The notes under the pieces: generated by a model
Told to the model about the DNA's origin: nothing
Database searches by the model: none
The model's input: only the letters and a program-made list of their open reading frames with translations
Assembly: GCF_001751245.1 (NCBI RefSeq)
Contig: NZ_LJGU01000151.1
Coordinates: 341-64,340, forward strand
Direction: 5' to 3'
Source of the DNA: Streptomyces oceani
Lineage (GTDB): Bacteria; Actinomycetota; Actinomycetes; Streptomycetales; Streptomycetaceae
DNA length: 64,000 nucleotides
Shown: in pieces, positions 50,300 to 58,203 of the stretch
How positions within the stretch are numbered: the stretch's first letter is position 1
Layout: each line of letters begins with the position of its first letter
Position numbers and translations under genes: made by a program

Positions 50300-50560
50300 A
50301 TGGAGCACATCGTCACTGTTCAGGAAGCTGTTACGGCGTTCGCACCGTGGATGGAGCCCACGGACGCGGAACTGAAGGAGATCGAGGCCGAGATGCCCGT
50401 CATCACGGCGGAGGTCGAGTTGCTGGACGCCCAGATCCTCGTGTTGGGCCGGCCGGTATCGGAGCTGGATGAGCGTCGTATTCGTCGTGCTCGCCGTCGG
50501 TTGTTGGCCGCTGTGTGTGAGCAGACCAACCAGGTGTCCGGGGTGGAGGAGTCGGCATGA
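50300..50560 (+). CDS. DUF6284-like small AICE protein
   Basis: 86 residues beginning MEHIVTVQEAVTAFAPWMEP, then ELKEIEAEMPVITAEVELLD and a basic C-terminal part (RRIRRARRRLLAAVCEQT). I recognise it as the family usually annotated DUF6284, a regular neighbour of Spd and Tra genes in Streptomyces integrative elements. Function unknown. The ATG follows GAAGGGAG. Its stop overlaps the next start (ATGA). Confidence 0.75.
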   Translation: MEHIVTVQEAVTAFAPWMEPTDAELKEIEAEMPVITAEVELLDAQILVLGRPVSELDERRIRRARRRLLAAVCEQTNQVSGVEESA

Positions 50561-51015
50561 CGTACTCCTTGGATTCTTCGCTGACGGCCGCGCACGCGGA
50601 TGTGAAGGCCGAGATCGCCCGCACGGACACGAAAGCCTCGCTGCTGTTCGCCTTCACCGGTGCGGTGTTGGCTGGCTTGGGAACGGTCGCCGCGAGTGTC
50701 CGCGTTCCATTGGCCGCGATGGTCCCGGGGGTGGCCGGGCTGACCGTGCTGGTGGCCGCGTGCACGGTGCTGCTGTCGGTGATTCGGCCCCGGCTGACGC
50801 CGTGTGAGGGGACGTTCCCGCACTGGGCCAGCTTGGATGCGGCCGGGGTGCGCGCGGACCTGGGCACGGACCGTCGGGCGGACGCGGTGACGGTGCTGGC
50901 CCGTATCGCGGTGGCCAAGCACAAGGGCGTCGCGCGGGCGGTCGACCTGACTCGTATCGCGGGCGGACTGTTCGCCGTAGCCGCAGCGATCACGGTCGTA
51001 GGGAGCGCGCTGTAG
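50557..51015 (+). CDS. Pycsar effector-like membrane protein (PycTM family)
   Basis: 152 residues. The start HADVKAEIARTDTKASLLFA, two hydrophobic segments (about 30-50 and 57-79), the SVIRPRL turn, the cytosolic stretch with FPHWASL and VTVLARIAVAKHKGVARAVD, and a third hydrophobic segment at the C-terminus fit the family annotated as Pycsar system effector (DUF5706). In Pycsar systems a uridylate cyclase makes cUMP or cCMP on phage infection and the membrane effector damages the inner membrane. No cyclase is encoded nearby, and relatives are common beside Spd genes in Streptomyces elements, so a role in transfer or element maintenance is as likely as defence. ATGA overlap with the gene before. 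Confidence 0.65.
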   Translation: MTYSLDSSLTAAHADVKAEIARTDTKASLLFAFTGAVLAGLGTVAASVRVPLAAMVPGVAGLTVLVAACTVLLSVIRPRLTPCEGTFPHWASLDAAGVRADLGTDRRADAVTVLARIAVAKHKGVARAVDLTRIAGGLFAVAAAITVVGSAL

Positions 51016-51357
51016 GAAGTCGTCCGGTCTCTGGTCGGGCCGAACGCGACAGACGGCTTTCTGAACGCCTGGCACCCCTTCCGCGTAGGGCGGAGACCCC
51101 CGGGGTCTGTCGGGCCGCGAGAACCCCCTTTGCGGCGCTGTGTGAGGGATGTTTCTGCCCTCGCGCGCACACGCGCACGCGTAGAGTCCTCTCCCCGCAC
51201 CTCGCCTCAACCGGCAACTTCGCAGGTCACAAGCGGTTGCAGGGGGTCAACTGCCCACCGTGGTGCAACCGGTGGGCGCAACCCGTCATGAACGGTCGGG
51301 CCGGAGCCCCGCGCCAACGAAGTCTCCGGCCCGCATCCACGATCTTGGAGGAGCCTC
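51016..51357. other. gap before tra, no gene seen
   Basis: About 340 bp. No open frame with a product. Alternating CGCG/CACA sequence near 51,160-51,185 is a local low-complexity patch. I looked for short direct repeats of the kind Tra proteins recognise and found none that stood out. Confidence 0.45.
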
Positions 51358-53325
51358 GTGGACTACACAGCAGCATCGGACAAGATCAGCGCCGCCGCCA
51401 AGACGGCCCGTCGCTTCTCGACTGAAGGCATCAACCACACCTCGGCTGCCGTAGATGCGGCGGCCCCGCTGTGCGCTCCGTTCGCGGCCCGCTGGGACGC
51501 GGAGGACGACCGGCGTCGCCAACTGCGCACCCAGGAAAACCTCAAGGCGCTGCTGAAGGCGCAGAAGGAACACAACTCCGCACGGGTGCAAGCGTCTTCG
51601 GCACGGTCACAGCGGGCGCTGGCGCGTAGGAACGAGAAGAACCCGCTCTCGGCCGCGCGCCGCTCAGCCAAGCGGGCAGACAAGGCGGCATCCAAGCACG
51701 CGCGGCAGGCCAAGCAGGGGCTGTCAGCCGCGCGGAAGAACTACCCCGCCACGCTCACCTCAGTGGCGACCAAGGTTCATGCCGCGCACGCCAGCGCGGC
51801 CGGACTGTCCTCCTACGTGCTCTCGACCGAGCAAGACTGGACGATATGGCCGGCCTCGGTCTCCGCCGTGCTCATCGCGGCGAACATCGGTGGTCTGCTG
51901 CTGGGGCGCCGGAAGGTCACCGCCCCAATCACCGAGGACGTGAGCGCGGAAGAGCGGCAGCTGATGGAGCGGCTGGGCCCGTCGTACTGGGTCGAGCACG
52001 CCGACGCGCGCGGGTTGGCTGGGACGGTGACCACGCCGCCGGCCATCACCAGCGCCGGGATCGAGTGCGAGATCCGGCTGGATGGCCAGTGGACGGTCAA
52101 GAAGCTGCGGGTGGCTGCCGATTCGGTCCGCGCGCTGCTGGGTGCCCGCACCGGACTGCCGATGCTGGTCGCGTCCGCCTCGCGGGGCGGCTGGGCCGTG
52201 CTCCGGCTACGTACTCGCTCGGCGGCGCCCGATGGTGCGATCCCCTTCAAGCCTGGGGACGCGCTCGCGGTGGACATGGTCAACGGCACGGAGGTGGATG
52301 TGCCGCTGGGTCTGCGGATGCTGATCGCGGGCATGTCGGGCTCGGGTAAATCCACCGCGTCCCGCCCGCTGCTGCACAAGGCATCCGAGGGGCCGGAGAA
52401 CGTGCTGGTCATCATCGACCTGAAGAAGGTCGAGGGGCGGTTGTGGGACCACCGGGCCCGCGTCGCCCACGACCCGGCCAGCGTCGTCGGCCTCGTGGAC
52501 GAACTGGTCGAGGAACTGGACGAGCGCTTGGACGTGTTGCCCAAGGGGCAGGCCACTCTCGTGCCCACGGCCCAGCGGCCCCGCATCACGCTCGTGGTGG
52601 ATGAGGGCGCCGAGGTCATGAGTTCGTGCACGACGGTGGAGACCACCGTCGGCTACACCGACAAGGGCAAAGCGATCACCGAGAAGCGTGACGCCCTGGA
52701 AGGTCTCGACTCCATTGCCCGCATGGGCCGCGCGGCGTGCATCGACCTGTGGTGGATGACGCAGTCCCCAACCTACGGCGACGGCGTCCCCCGGCAGATC
52801 GCCAAACAGCTCGGCACCCGCCTGGGCCTCGCGGTCGAGTCCCCGAGCGAGGCCCGGGTGGTCTTCGGGGAGTCGGCCCAAGACAAGGGCTGGAAGGCTG
52901 ACGAACTGCCCATGCCCGGCGTCGCGATGCTGCGGGACGGGCAGCGTACGCCCGACCCGCTGAAGGTGCGGTACATGACCGACGACGAAGTCGTGAACCT
53001 ACCCGCGACCACGATCTGGCACCGCAACAACACCGGGCCCCAGGAGTCCGTACCCGCACCAGAGACGGAGACCGCCCGGCCTGCTCTGCGACTGGTCAAG
53101 AACGAGAAGCCCGCGGCTGCCTCCCCGGTACAGGCCGAGCCGGTCAGCAACCGAAACCGCGTGCTGTCGGCCGTCGTCGAAGGTGCCCGCACCGGTCGGG
53201 ACATCACCGACCGCACCGGGCTGAACAAGGGCACCGTCTCGCGCGAGGTGAAAGCGCTCATCTCGACGGGCGCTCTGGTCAAGTGCGAGGACGGGATGCT
53301 CACCACCGGGGAGGTAGCGGCCTGA
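51358..53325 (+). CDS. FtsK/SpoIIIE-type DNA translocase (Tra, conjugal transfer)
   Basis: 655 residues. GTG start with GGAGGA 6 nt upstream. The N-terminal ~150 residues are basic and helical (coiled-coil-like Ala/Arg/Lys), followed by a hydrophobic stretch (TIWPASVSAVLIAANIGGLL). The motor domain has Walker A GMSGSGKST (325-333) and Walker B ITLVVDEGAEV. The C-terminus (NRNRVLSAVVEGARTGRDIT, then DRTGLNKGTVSREVKAL) is a winged helix, the part that recognises the clt site in TraB/TraSA proteins. These hexameric pumps move double-stranded DNA between mycelial cells. The stop overlaps the next ATG (TGATG). Confidence 0.9.
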   Translation: MDYTAASDKISAAAKTARRFSTEGINHTSAAVDAAAPLCAPFAARWDAEDDRRRQLRTQENLKALLKAQKEHNSARVQASSARSQRALARRNEKNPLSAARRSAKRADKAASKHARQAKQGLSAARKNYPATLTSVATKVHAAHASAAGLSSYVLSTEQDWTIWPASVSAVLIAANIGGLLLGRRKVTAPITEDVSAEERQLMERLGPSYWVEHADARGLAGTVTTPPAITSAGIECEIRLDGQWTVKKLRVAADSVRALLGARTGLPMLVASASRGGWAVLRLRTRSAAPDGAIPFKPGDALAVDMVNGTEVDVPLGLRMLIAGMSGSGKSTASRPLLHKASEGPENVLVIIDLKKVEGRLWDHRARVAHDPASVVGLVDELVEELDERLDVLPKGQATLVPTAQRPRITLVVDEGAEVMSSCTTVETTVGYTDKGKAITEKRDALEGLDSIARMGRAACIDLWWMTQSPTYGDGVPRQIAKQLGTRLGLAVESPSEARVVFGESAQDKGWKADELPMPGVAMLRDGQRTPDPLKVRYMTDDEVVNLPATTIWHRNNTGPQESVPAPETETARPALRLVKNEKPAAASPVQAEPVSNRNRVLSAVVEGARTGRDITDRTGLNKGTVSREVKALISTGALVKCEDGMLTTGEVAA

Positions 53326-53795
53326 TGAGCGAGTCCATGACACCTCAGGAAGCCGAGCGCGAGGCACAGCGAATCATCGCTGAAGCATTCGAGGCTCCCG
53401 TCCCGGCATACACCTCGTTCCGTGACAACGCTCCGCCGGAGCCGACCGGAGCGGAGCCGGTCGCACAGCCCGATACCCGTGTCGTCCCGACGTGGGCCGT
53501 GGGCACGGCCGTTGCCTCGATCGGCCTGGGAGCCGGCTCGGTCGGAATCGGCTGCGCCATATGGCTGGCCGCTCAGGGCCTCGCCGCCATCACCCTGACC
53601 GGCGTACTGGCCGCCTTGGTGCCGTTCGTCGGCGTCGCCCTGGTCGTTCTCGCGGTCGGCGCCGCCCTCAACCGGGCGGGCAGCAGCAGCAGCAGCTCTA
53701 CCCACGTCTACAACGCTCCGGTCGTCAAACACACCCAGGTCACGCCGCAGACGCGCGGGATGCTCTCCCGCTCCCGCACGGAGGTGCACTCATGA
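53325..53795 (+). CDS. DUF6251-like membrane protein
   Basis: 156 residues. A polar N-terminus is followed by two long hydrophobic segments (about 62-90 and 92-115), then a Ser-rich linker (GSSSSSSTHVYN) and a basic tail. I recognise the layout as the family annotated DUF6251, normally located between tra and spdB genes in Streptomyces elements. Presumed role in intramycelial spread of the element (inference). It overlaps tra upstream and the next gene downstream (ATGA), so the three are one translational unit. Confidence 0.65.
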   Translation: MSESMTPQEAEREAQRIIAEAFEAPVPAYTSFRDNAPPEPTGAEPVAQPDTRVVPTWAVGTAVASIGLGAGSVGIGCAIWLAAQGLAAITLTGVLAALVPFVGVALVVLAVGAALNRAGSSSSSSTHVYNAPVVKHTQVTPQTRGMLSRSRTEVHS

Positions 53796-54832
53796 AGAAA
53801 CCAAGCTTCAAGCGGCTGGTGACCGTCCTGCCAGCCGTCGCCATGACGGCCGTCTCCATGGTCCTGACGCTAGCCGTGGTCCTGATGTGGCTCGGGGAGT
53901 CGATTCCGTGGCCGGTCGCCCTGGTGGTTGGCCTCGGCCTCGATGGCGGCTGGCTGGCCACGCTCGCCTACGAGCGGCGGTTGGCCGCCCAAGGGGACCA
54001 CAACACCACCGTGACGCGGACGGGCTGGGCCTTCGGCGCGGTAGCGACCCTCGTGCTGATCGCGCACGCGCTCGGGGAGGGCTCCCCCGGTGCCTGGCTG
54101 GCGGTCGCCTGGCTCCCTCTGGCGGCCAAAGCCTTGTGGCTGGTGCACGGCCTGTGGGAGCACACCGCGCTCACCCCGGACGCGTTGGACCAGATCCGCG
54201 ACATCCAGCAAAGCGCCCGCGATGAAGCCGCAGTAGCACGTGCCCAGCTCCGGGCCGAGGCGGGCACAGAGCAAACCCGGCTGGAGGCCGTGACTGAGGC
54301 CGGCGCACGCGTCGCTGAGGCCCAAGCCGAGACAGCCGGCCGACTCGCCCAAGCATGGTCGACTGTGGAGGCAGCCCGGACCGGCACCGAAACCGCACGG
54401 GCGTTGACCTCCGTGACCACCCCAGTGGGCGGGACGCGGCCCCGGTGGGAACTGCCGCTGTGGGGACCGGTGGAGCCGGTGACCCTGGAACGCGTCGAAG
54501 AGGACACCAAGGTGACACCCCCCAACCACCATCCTCTCGGGCCGAAATCAGCGTCACCCCAGCTCACAGACGGGGGACAGCCGGAGTCCGCACCAGGAGA
54601 GACCACCAACGAGGTGGACACCGAGGGGAACACCGACACTGACCGGCTCTCCGCTTTCGAAGCGAAGAACCGCATCCGCGTCGCCTGGGTCATGGGCCAG
54701 TCCGTCACCGAGGCAGCCGAAGCCTCCACCCGCTCCCGCTCCTACGTCCACAAGGTCTACGCACAACTCGATGCCGAGCGCGGACCCCAACCCCTCAAGG
54801 GACAGACCACGATCGATGTGGAGGCCGCGTGA
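53792..54832 (+). CDS. SpdB-like plasmid-spread membrane protein with C-terminal HTH
   Basis: 346 residues. Four hydrophobic segments in the first 140 residues (from VTVLPAVAMTAVSMVLTLAV to AWLPLAAKALWLVHG) are followed by a helical Ala/Glu-rich region (DIQQSARDEAAVARAQLRAE) that may form a coiled coil. The C-terminus FEAKNRIRVAWVMGQSVTEA AEASTRSRSY is helix-turn-helix-like. This is the arrangement of the larger Spd proteins that help pock formation and spread after conjugation. ATG start by overlap with the previous stop. The next gene again overlaps (TGATG). Confidence 0.8.
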   Translation: MKKPSFKRLVTVLPAVAMTAVSMVLTLAVVLMWLGESIPWPVALVVGLGLDGGWLATLAYERRLAAQGDHNTTVTRTGWAFGAVATLVLIAHALGEGSPGAWLAVAWLPLAAKALWLVHGLWEHTALTPDALDQIRDIQQSARDEAAVARAQLRAEAGTEQTRLEAVTEAGARVAEAQAETAGRLAQAWSTVEAARTGTETARALTSVTTPVGGTRPRWELPLWGPVEPVTLERVEEDTKVTPPNHHPLGPKSASPQLTDGGQPESAPGETTNEVDTEGNTDTDRLSAFEAKNRIRVAWVMGQSVTEAAEASTRSRSYVHKVYAQLDAERGPQPLKGQTTIDVEAA

Positions 54833-55035
54833 TGGCACTCGCCTACCTGCTTTGCCTCACGATCAGTCTCGGCGTCCTAGCGGTGGCCCTCTACGGGCCC
54901 CGCCGGACCCCGACTCCGCAACCCTCTCCCCCGATGCCAGCACCCACCGCACCATCCACGGGCGTGGGAGCGGACATCCGCGTACTCCTCACCGCCGCCA
55001 CCCAACTCGCCGCACGCCTCGAATCGGCGGCCTGA
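54832..55035 (+). CDS. small membrane protein of the spd operon
   Basis: 67 residues: one N-terminal membrane segment (ALAYLLCLTISLGVLAVAL), a Pro/Thr-rich linker, then an amphipathic end (DIRVLLTAATQLAARLES). The start is set by the TGATG overlap with the gene before. Function unknown; its position suggests a part in the Spd complex. Confidence 0.65.
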   Translation: MALAYLLCLTISLGVLAVALYGPRRTPTPQPSPPMPAPTAPSTGVGADIRVLLTAATQLAARLESAA

Positions 55036-55135
55036 CCGCACAGAGCGATCCCAACGAGTACGGCGGCCCCCTCACGCCAATGACCGGGGCCGCCGTCCAT
55101 CCAGCACAACCCAATGAACTGGAGGTTACTCCATC

Positions 55136-55981
55136 ATGACTCAACCCTTCCCGATCTGCTCAGCGCTGCTTTTGGCAGCCTCGGGTCTGCCGGTACTACC
55201 GCTCAGGGCCGCCAAGCTGCCGGTGGGCAACTGCTCGCGTTGCCGTGACAACGTGTGCGGTGGCCGGCCGAACATGAAGACCGCCGGCCCCTGCACCTGT
55301 CCGGAGCCCTGTCACGGCTGGGCGGCTGCCACCACCGACCCGCACACCATCAACTCACCAACATGGGCACGGGCGTGGCGCGTGGCGGCGGCGGTGGCCT
55401 ACCACCCCGGCGGCGCCGGAATCACCGTCGTGGACCTGGACCACTCCGACGCCATCGGGTGGGCCCGCGCCACGCTGCCGCCCACCCGCACCGTGCCGAC
55501 AACGCGCGGCCAACACTGGATCTACCGAGGCACCATGCTCTCCGCGAACGCTGTCCGGGACGGGGTCGACATCAAGTCCCGCATGTCCTACGCCCGCTGG
55601 ATCAGCCCCGGCACCGGCCACCTGGTCGACCTGCCGGACGCCGTGCGTGCGCTGGCCGTGAAGCAGACCGCCACGCGCCAGCCGGCGCCGCAGACCATCC
55701 CCGTGCCGGCGCAGAGCGGGGGTGGGGAGTGCCGGCACCGCACGCCCGCCTACCTGGAACGCGGCATCACCATGGCCGAACAGCAGATCCGTGAGGCCGC
55801 AGGTGGGGTTCACGCGACGGTCTACCGCACTTTCCTCGCGGTGCTGAACGCGCACGGCCGGTGCGGCTGCCTCGCTCCCGAGCACGTCGAGCGGCTGTTC
55901 ACCGCCGCCCACACCAAAGGTGAAACCGCCCGGCACTGCAACGAGGCGTGGACCAACGCCCGTACCAAGTTGGGGATGTAG
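55136..55981 (+). CDS. primase-polymerase (Prim-Pol) replication protein
   Basis: 281 residues. ATG with GGAGG upstream. The N-terminal region matches bifunctional primase/polymerase domains: LPVLPLRAAKLPVGNCSRC, then an insert with Cys33, 36, 41, 53, 55 and 59 likely to bind zinc, GITVVDLDHSD carrying the metal-binding Asp100 and Asp102, and THR-type motif TTRGQHWIYRG. The C-terminal part (YLERGITMAEQQIREA and CGCLAPEHVERL) is typical of AICE Prim-Pol proteins. It probably primes replication of the excised element together with the ATPase encoded next. Confidence 0.85.
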   Translation: MTQPFPICSALLLAASGLPVLPLRAAKLPVGNCSRCRDNVCGGRPNMKTAGPCTCPEPCHGWAAATTDPHTINSPTWARAWRVAAAVAYHPGGAGITVVDLDHSDAIGWARATLPPTRTVPTTRGQHWIYRGTMLSANAVRDGVDIKSRMSYARWISPGTGHLVDLPDAVRALAVKQTATRQPAPQTIPVPAQSGGGECRHRTPAYLERGITMAEQQIREAAGGVHATVYRTFLAVLNAHGRCGCLAPEHVERLFTAAHTKGETARHCNEAWTNARTKLGM

Positions 55982-55983
55982 CC

Positions 55984-57471
55984 ATGTCCGACGACGAAAA
56001 GACCCCGGCCCGCGAAGTCATCGCACAGTACGCGCACCAGCACTTCCGGTACTTCCGCACCACCGACGGCACCGTGTACGCGCAGCGCAATGGGCAGCCT
56101 GTAGCCCGTCCGATCCGCTCCCAAGGGACGACCGGCAGTCACCGGCAGGAACTCATGGTCGGCCTGTTCCACGACGGGCACGGCGTGTTCAACGGCACTG
56201 CCCTCAAGGAGGCGTTGGACTTGATTGAAGCACTCGCGATGAACGAGACCACCCAGTCCGTGCACATCCGTGTCGCTCCCGGAGTCGACGGAGCGACGTG
56301 GCTGGACCTGGGCCGCGCAGATGGCCAGTCCGTACGCATCCATCCCCACGGGTGGGACATCCTCACCCCCGACCCGCGTGAGGTGTGCTGGCGCCGCACC
56401 CAGCTCACCGGCGAACTCCCCCTCCCCGCACGAGACACCGACGGCAAGGGCATCGATCTGCTGCTGCGGCTGTGCAACTTCGCCAGCGCGGAGACCGAAT
56501 GCCTGGCTCTGGCCTGGCTGATCGGCTGCCTGGGACCGTCCGTGCCGGTACCTGCCCCGTTCCTCACCGGCCCGCAAGGCGCGGGCAAGTCCACCGGCGG
56601 GCGCATGCTGGTGAGGATCATCGAGGGCATGAGCGGGGACCTACGCCGCGCACCCAAGGATGAGGAGAACCTGATCGCCGCAGTGGCCGCCGGATGGGTG
56701 ACCGCGCTGGACAACCTCTCGCACCTGGGCCCGGACCTCTCGGACGCGATGTGCTGCATCGTCACCGGTGCGGAGAACGTCAAGCGTGCCCTGTTCACCG
56801 ACGGGGATGTATTCCGTGTCGGCTACCGCCGCCCGTTGTTGATGACCGGTATCGACGTCGGCGTCATCCGCCCCGACCTCGCCGAGCGTCTTCTCCCGCT
56901 GCGCCTGGTACGCCCCACAGTGCGGCGGACCGAGGCGGAGCTGTGGGCGGAGTTCGAGGAGATCCTGCCCACCGTCCTGGGGTCACTCCTGGATCTGACG
57001 GTCCAAGTCCGCGCGGCCCAGGCGGACATTCCCACCGACCTGCGGATGGCTGACTTCGCCCACCTATGCGCCCAGCTCGATGTGGCCACCGGCCTGGGAG
57101 CGCTCAAGGCGTACCGGGCCAGCCTGGATGACCTCAACGACGACGTGATCGAGGGCGACGTACTGGCACAGACCGTTCTCCAGCACGCCGCCAGCCTCAC
57201 GCCAGGCGCAGAGGAGCGGAAGACGTCCGCTGAGTGGCTGCACAATCTCACCCAGCTCTACGCCGGGGAGGACTGCCGTACCCCGCCCAAGGGCTGGCCA
57301 ACCACCGGAAAAGTCCTCTCCGATCGCCTCAAGCGTCTCCAACCGACCCTGGCGGCCCGGGGTGTCCTGATCGACTGGGGCCGCACCAGAACGGCCCGCT
57401 ACATCGAAATGAGTCGGCCACCGGCCCCGGCTCCGGACCCGCCGCCACACGAACAAGCACCGTTGCTCTGA
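55984..57471 (+). CDS. replication ATPase/helicase-like protein
   Basis: 495 residues, starting 2 bp after the Prim-Pol stop. A Walker A GPQGAGKST lies at 196-204 and a candidate sensor/Walker B at VTALDNLSHL, in the D5/primase-C-type order. The C-terminal part reads SAEWLHNLTQLYAGEDCRTP and ends Pro-rich. Known partners in AICEs: a Prim-Pol and an SF3-like ATPase replicate the circular form. I infer that it acts on the iterons just downstream. No motif suggests RepSA-type rolling-circle activity. Confidence 0.8.
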   Translation: MSDDEKTPAREVIAQYAHQHFRYFRTTDGTVYAQRNGQPVARPIRSQGTTGSHRQELMVGLFHDGHGVFNGTALKEALDLIEALAMNETTQSVHIRVAPGVDGATWLDLGRADGQSVRIHPHGWDILTPDPREVCWRRTQLTGELPLPARDTDGKGIDLLLRLCNFASAETECLALAWLIGCLGPSVPVPAPFLTGPQGAGKSTGGRMLVRIIEGMSGDLRRAPKDEENLIAAVAAGWVTALDNLSHLGPDLSDAMCCIVTGAENVKRALFTDGDVFRVGYRRPLLMTGIDVGVIRPDLAERLLPLRLVRPTVRRTEAELWAEFEEILPTVLGSLLDLTVQVRAAQADIPTDLRMADFAHLCAQLDVATGLGALKAYRASLDDLNDDVIEGDVLAQTVLQHAASLTPGAEERKTSAEWLHNLTQLYAGEDCRTPPKGWPTTGKVLSDRLKRLQPTLAARGVLIDWGRTRTARYIEMSRPPAPAPDPPPHEQAPLL

Positions 57472-57656
57472 CCTGGGGCACCGGTCGGCACAAGCAAGAA
57501 GAGCACCCCGGGCACGACAAACGCCCCGGGTGCTCTTCTTGCTGTTCGGCGCTTGCGCCTCCCAAAGACGCGCCGCGAAGCGGCTCCTTCTACTCGCCGT
57601 AACGCGCACCACGCCACAACAGAAACTCCCTCCCCTCTTTCTCAAGAGAAGAGTTC
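57472..57656. other. intergenic region with terminator, no gene
   Basis: Holds the rep-operon terminator and about 110 bp without features before the iterons. Confidence 0.5.
57494..57542. terminator. strong terminator after the replication genes
   Basis: 15 perfect base pairs (GCAAGAAGAGCACCC with its complement at 57528-57542), one mismatch, then four more pairs, with a TTCTT run on the far arm. It works as a hairpin on either strand. Confidence 0.75.
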
Positions 57657-57866
57657 TGCGTCACCCGCGTCACCAGAAGATCAGAAACGACGTGTGACCT
57701 GGCGCGACAACGGTGACGCAGAACGCCAATCACTGCGTCACCTCACGTCACCCGCGTCACCAGTGACAAAGCCCCTGCGTCACCAATGACGTTCCCCGTA
57801 GCCCCTGCGTCACCGCAAAACAGCAGGTCATACCCACCAAGGTGACGCAGACGACGCAATGACGCA
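57657..57866. repeat. iteron cluster, candidate replication origin
   Basis: About ten copies of the core (T)GCGTCACC or its reverse within 210 bp: direct at 57657, 57667, 57734, 57745 (ACGTCACC), 57754, 57776 and 57806, and reversed at 57712, 57841 and 57860 (partial). Placement right after the replication genes and before xis and int fits an initiator-binding origin. Confidence 0.6.
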
Positions 57867-57937
57867 GAAATCCCCACCTCGGACACACGCTGAGCGGGAG
57901 TCAGCCCCTCCCATCCCGGCCAAGGAGGCACACCACG

Positions 57938-58141
57938 ATGAGCGCCACCATGACCGCACCCGCCGACAAGCTTCTCTACAAGCCCGAAGAAGCGGCCGAC
58001 ATTCTTGGAATCGGCCGCTCAATGCTCTACGAGCTGATGAGTGTCGGAACCGTGGAGTACGTCAAGTTGGGCCGTTGCCGGCGAATACGGCGGACTGCTC
58101 TCGAACAGTACGTAGCAAACCTGAGCCCCGAGAATCACTGA
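57938..58141 (+). CDS. xis: excisionase (Xis)
   Basis: 67 residues: YKPEEAADILGIGRSMLYEL MSVG is a MerR/HTH_17-type winged helix, and KLGRCRRIRRTALEQYVANL completes it. These small DNA-binding proteins direct the integrase toward excision. The ATG follows AAGGAGG. It lies between the iterons and int, 62 bp before int, with a hairpin in the gap. The longer frame through this region belongs to int and is in a different reading frame. Confidence 0.88.
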   Translation: MSATMTAPADKLLYKPEEAADILGIGRSMLYELMSVGTVEYVKLGRCRRIRRTALEQYVANLSPENH

Positions 58142-58154
58142 ACACCAGCACACA

Positions 58155-58188
58155 CGAGGCGCCCTGGACAACATTCCGGGGCGCCTCG
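58155..58188 (+). other. hairpin between xis and int
   Basis: 10-bp stem CGAGGCGCCC / GGGCGCCTCG (58155-58164 with 58179-58188), 14-nt loop. It ends 4 nt before a possible earlier int start (58192), so it might limit integrase expression from xis read-through. Confidence 0.45.
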
Positions 58189-58203
58189 CGCATGGAGGAA
58201 CGC

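Noticed and set aside
51237..51425. Short open frame over the tra start
   Set aside because: It overlaps the tra N-terminus in another frame and has no recognisable product.
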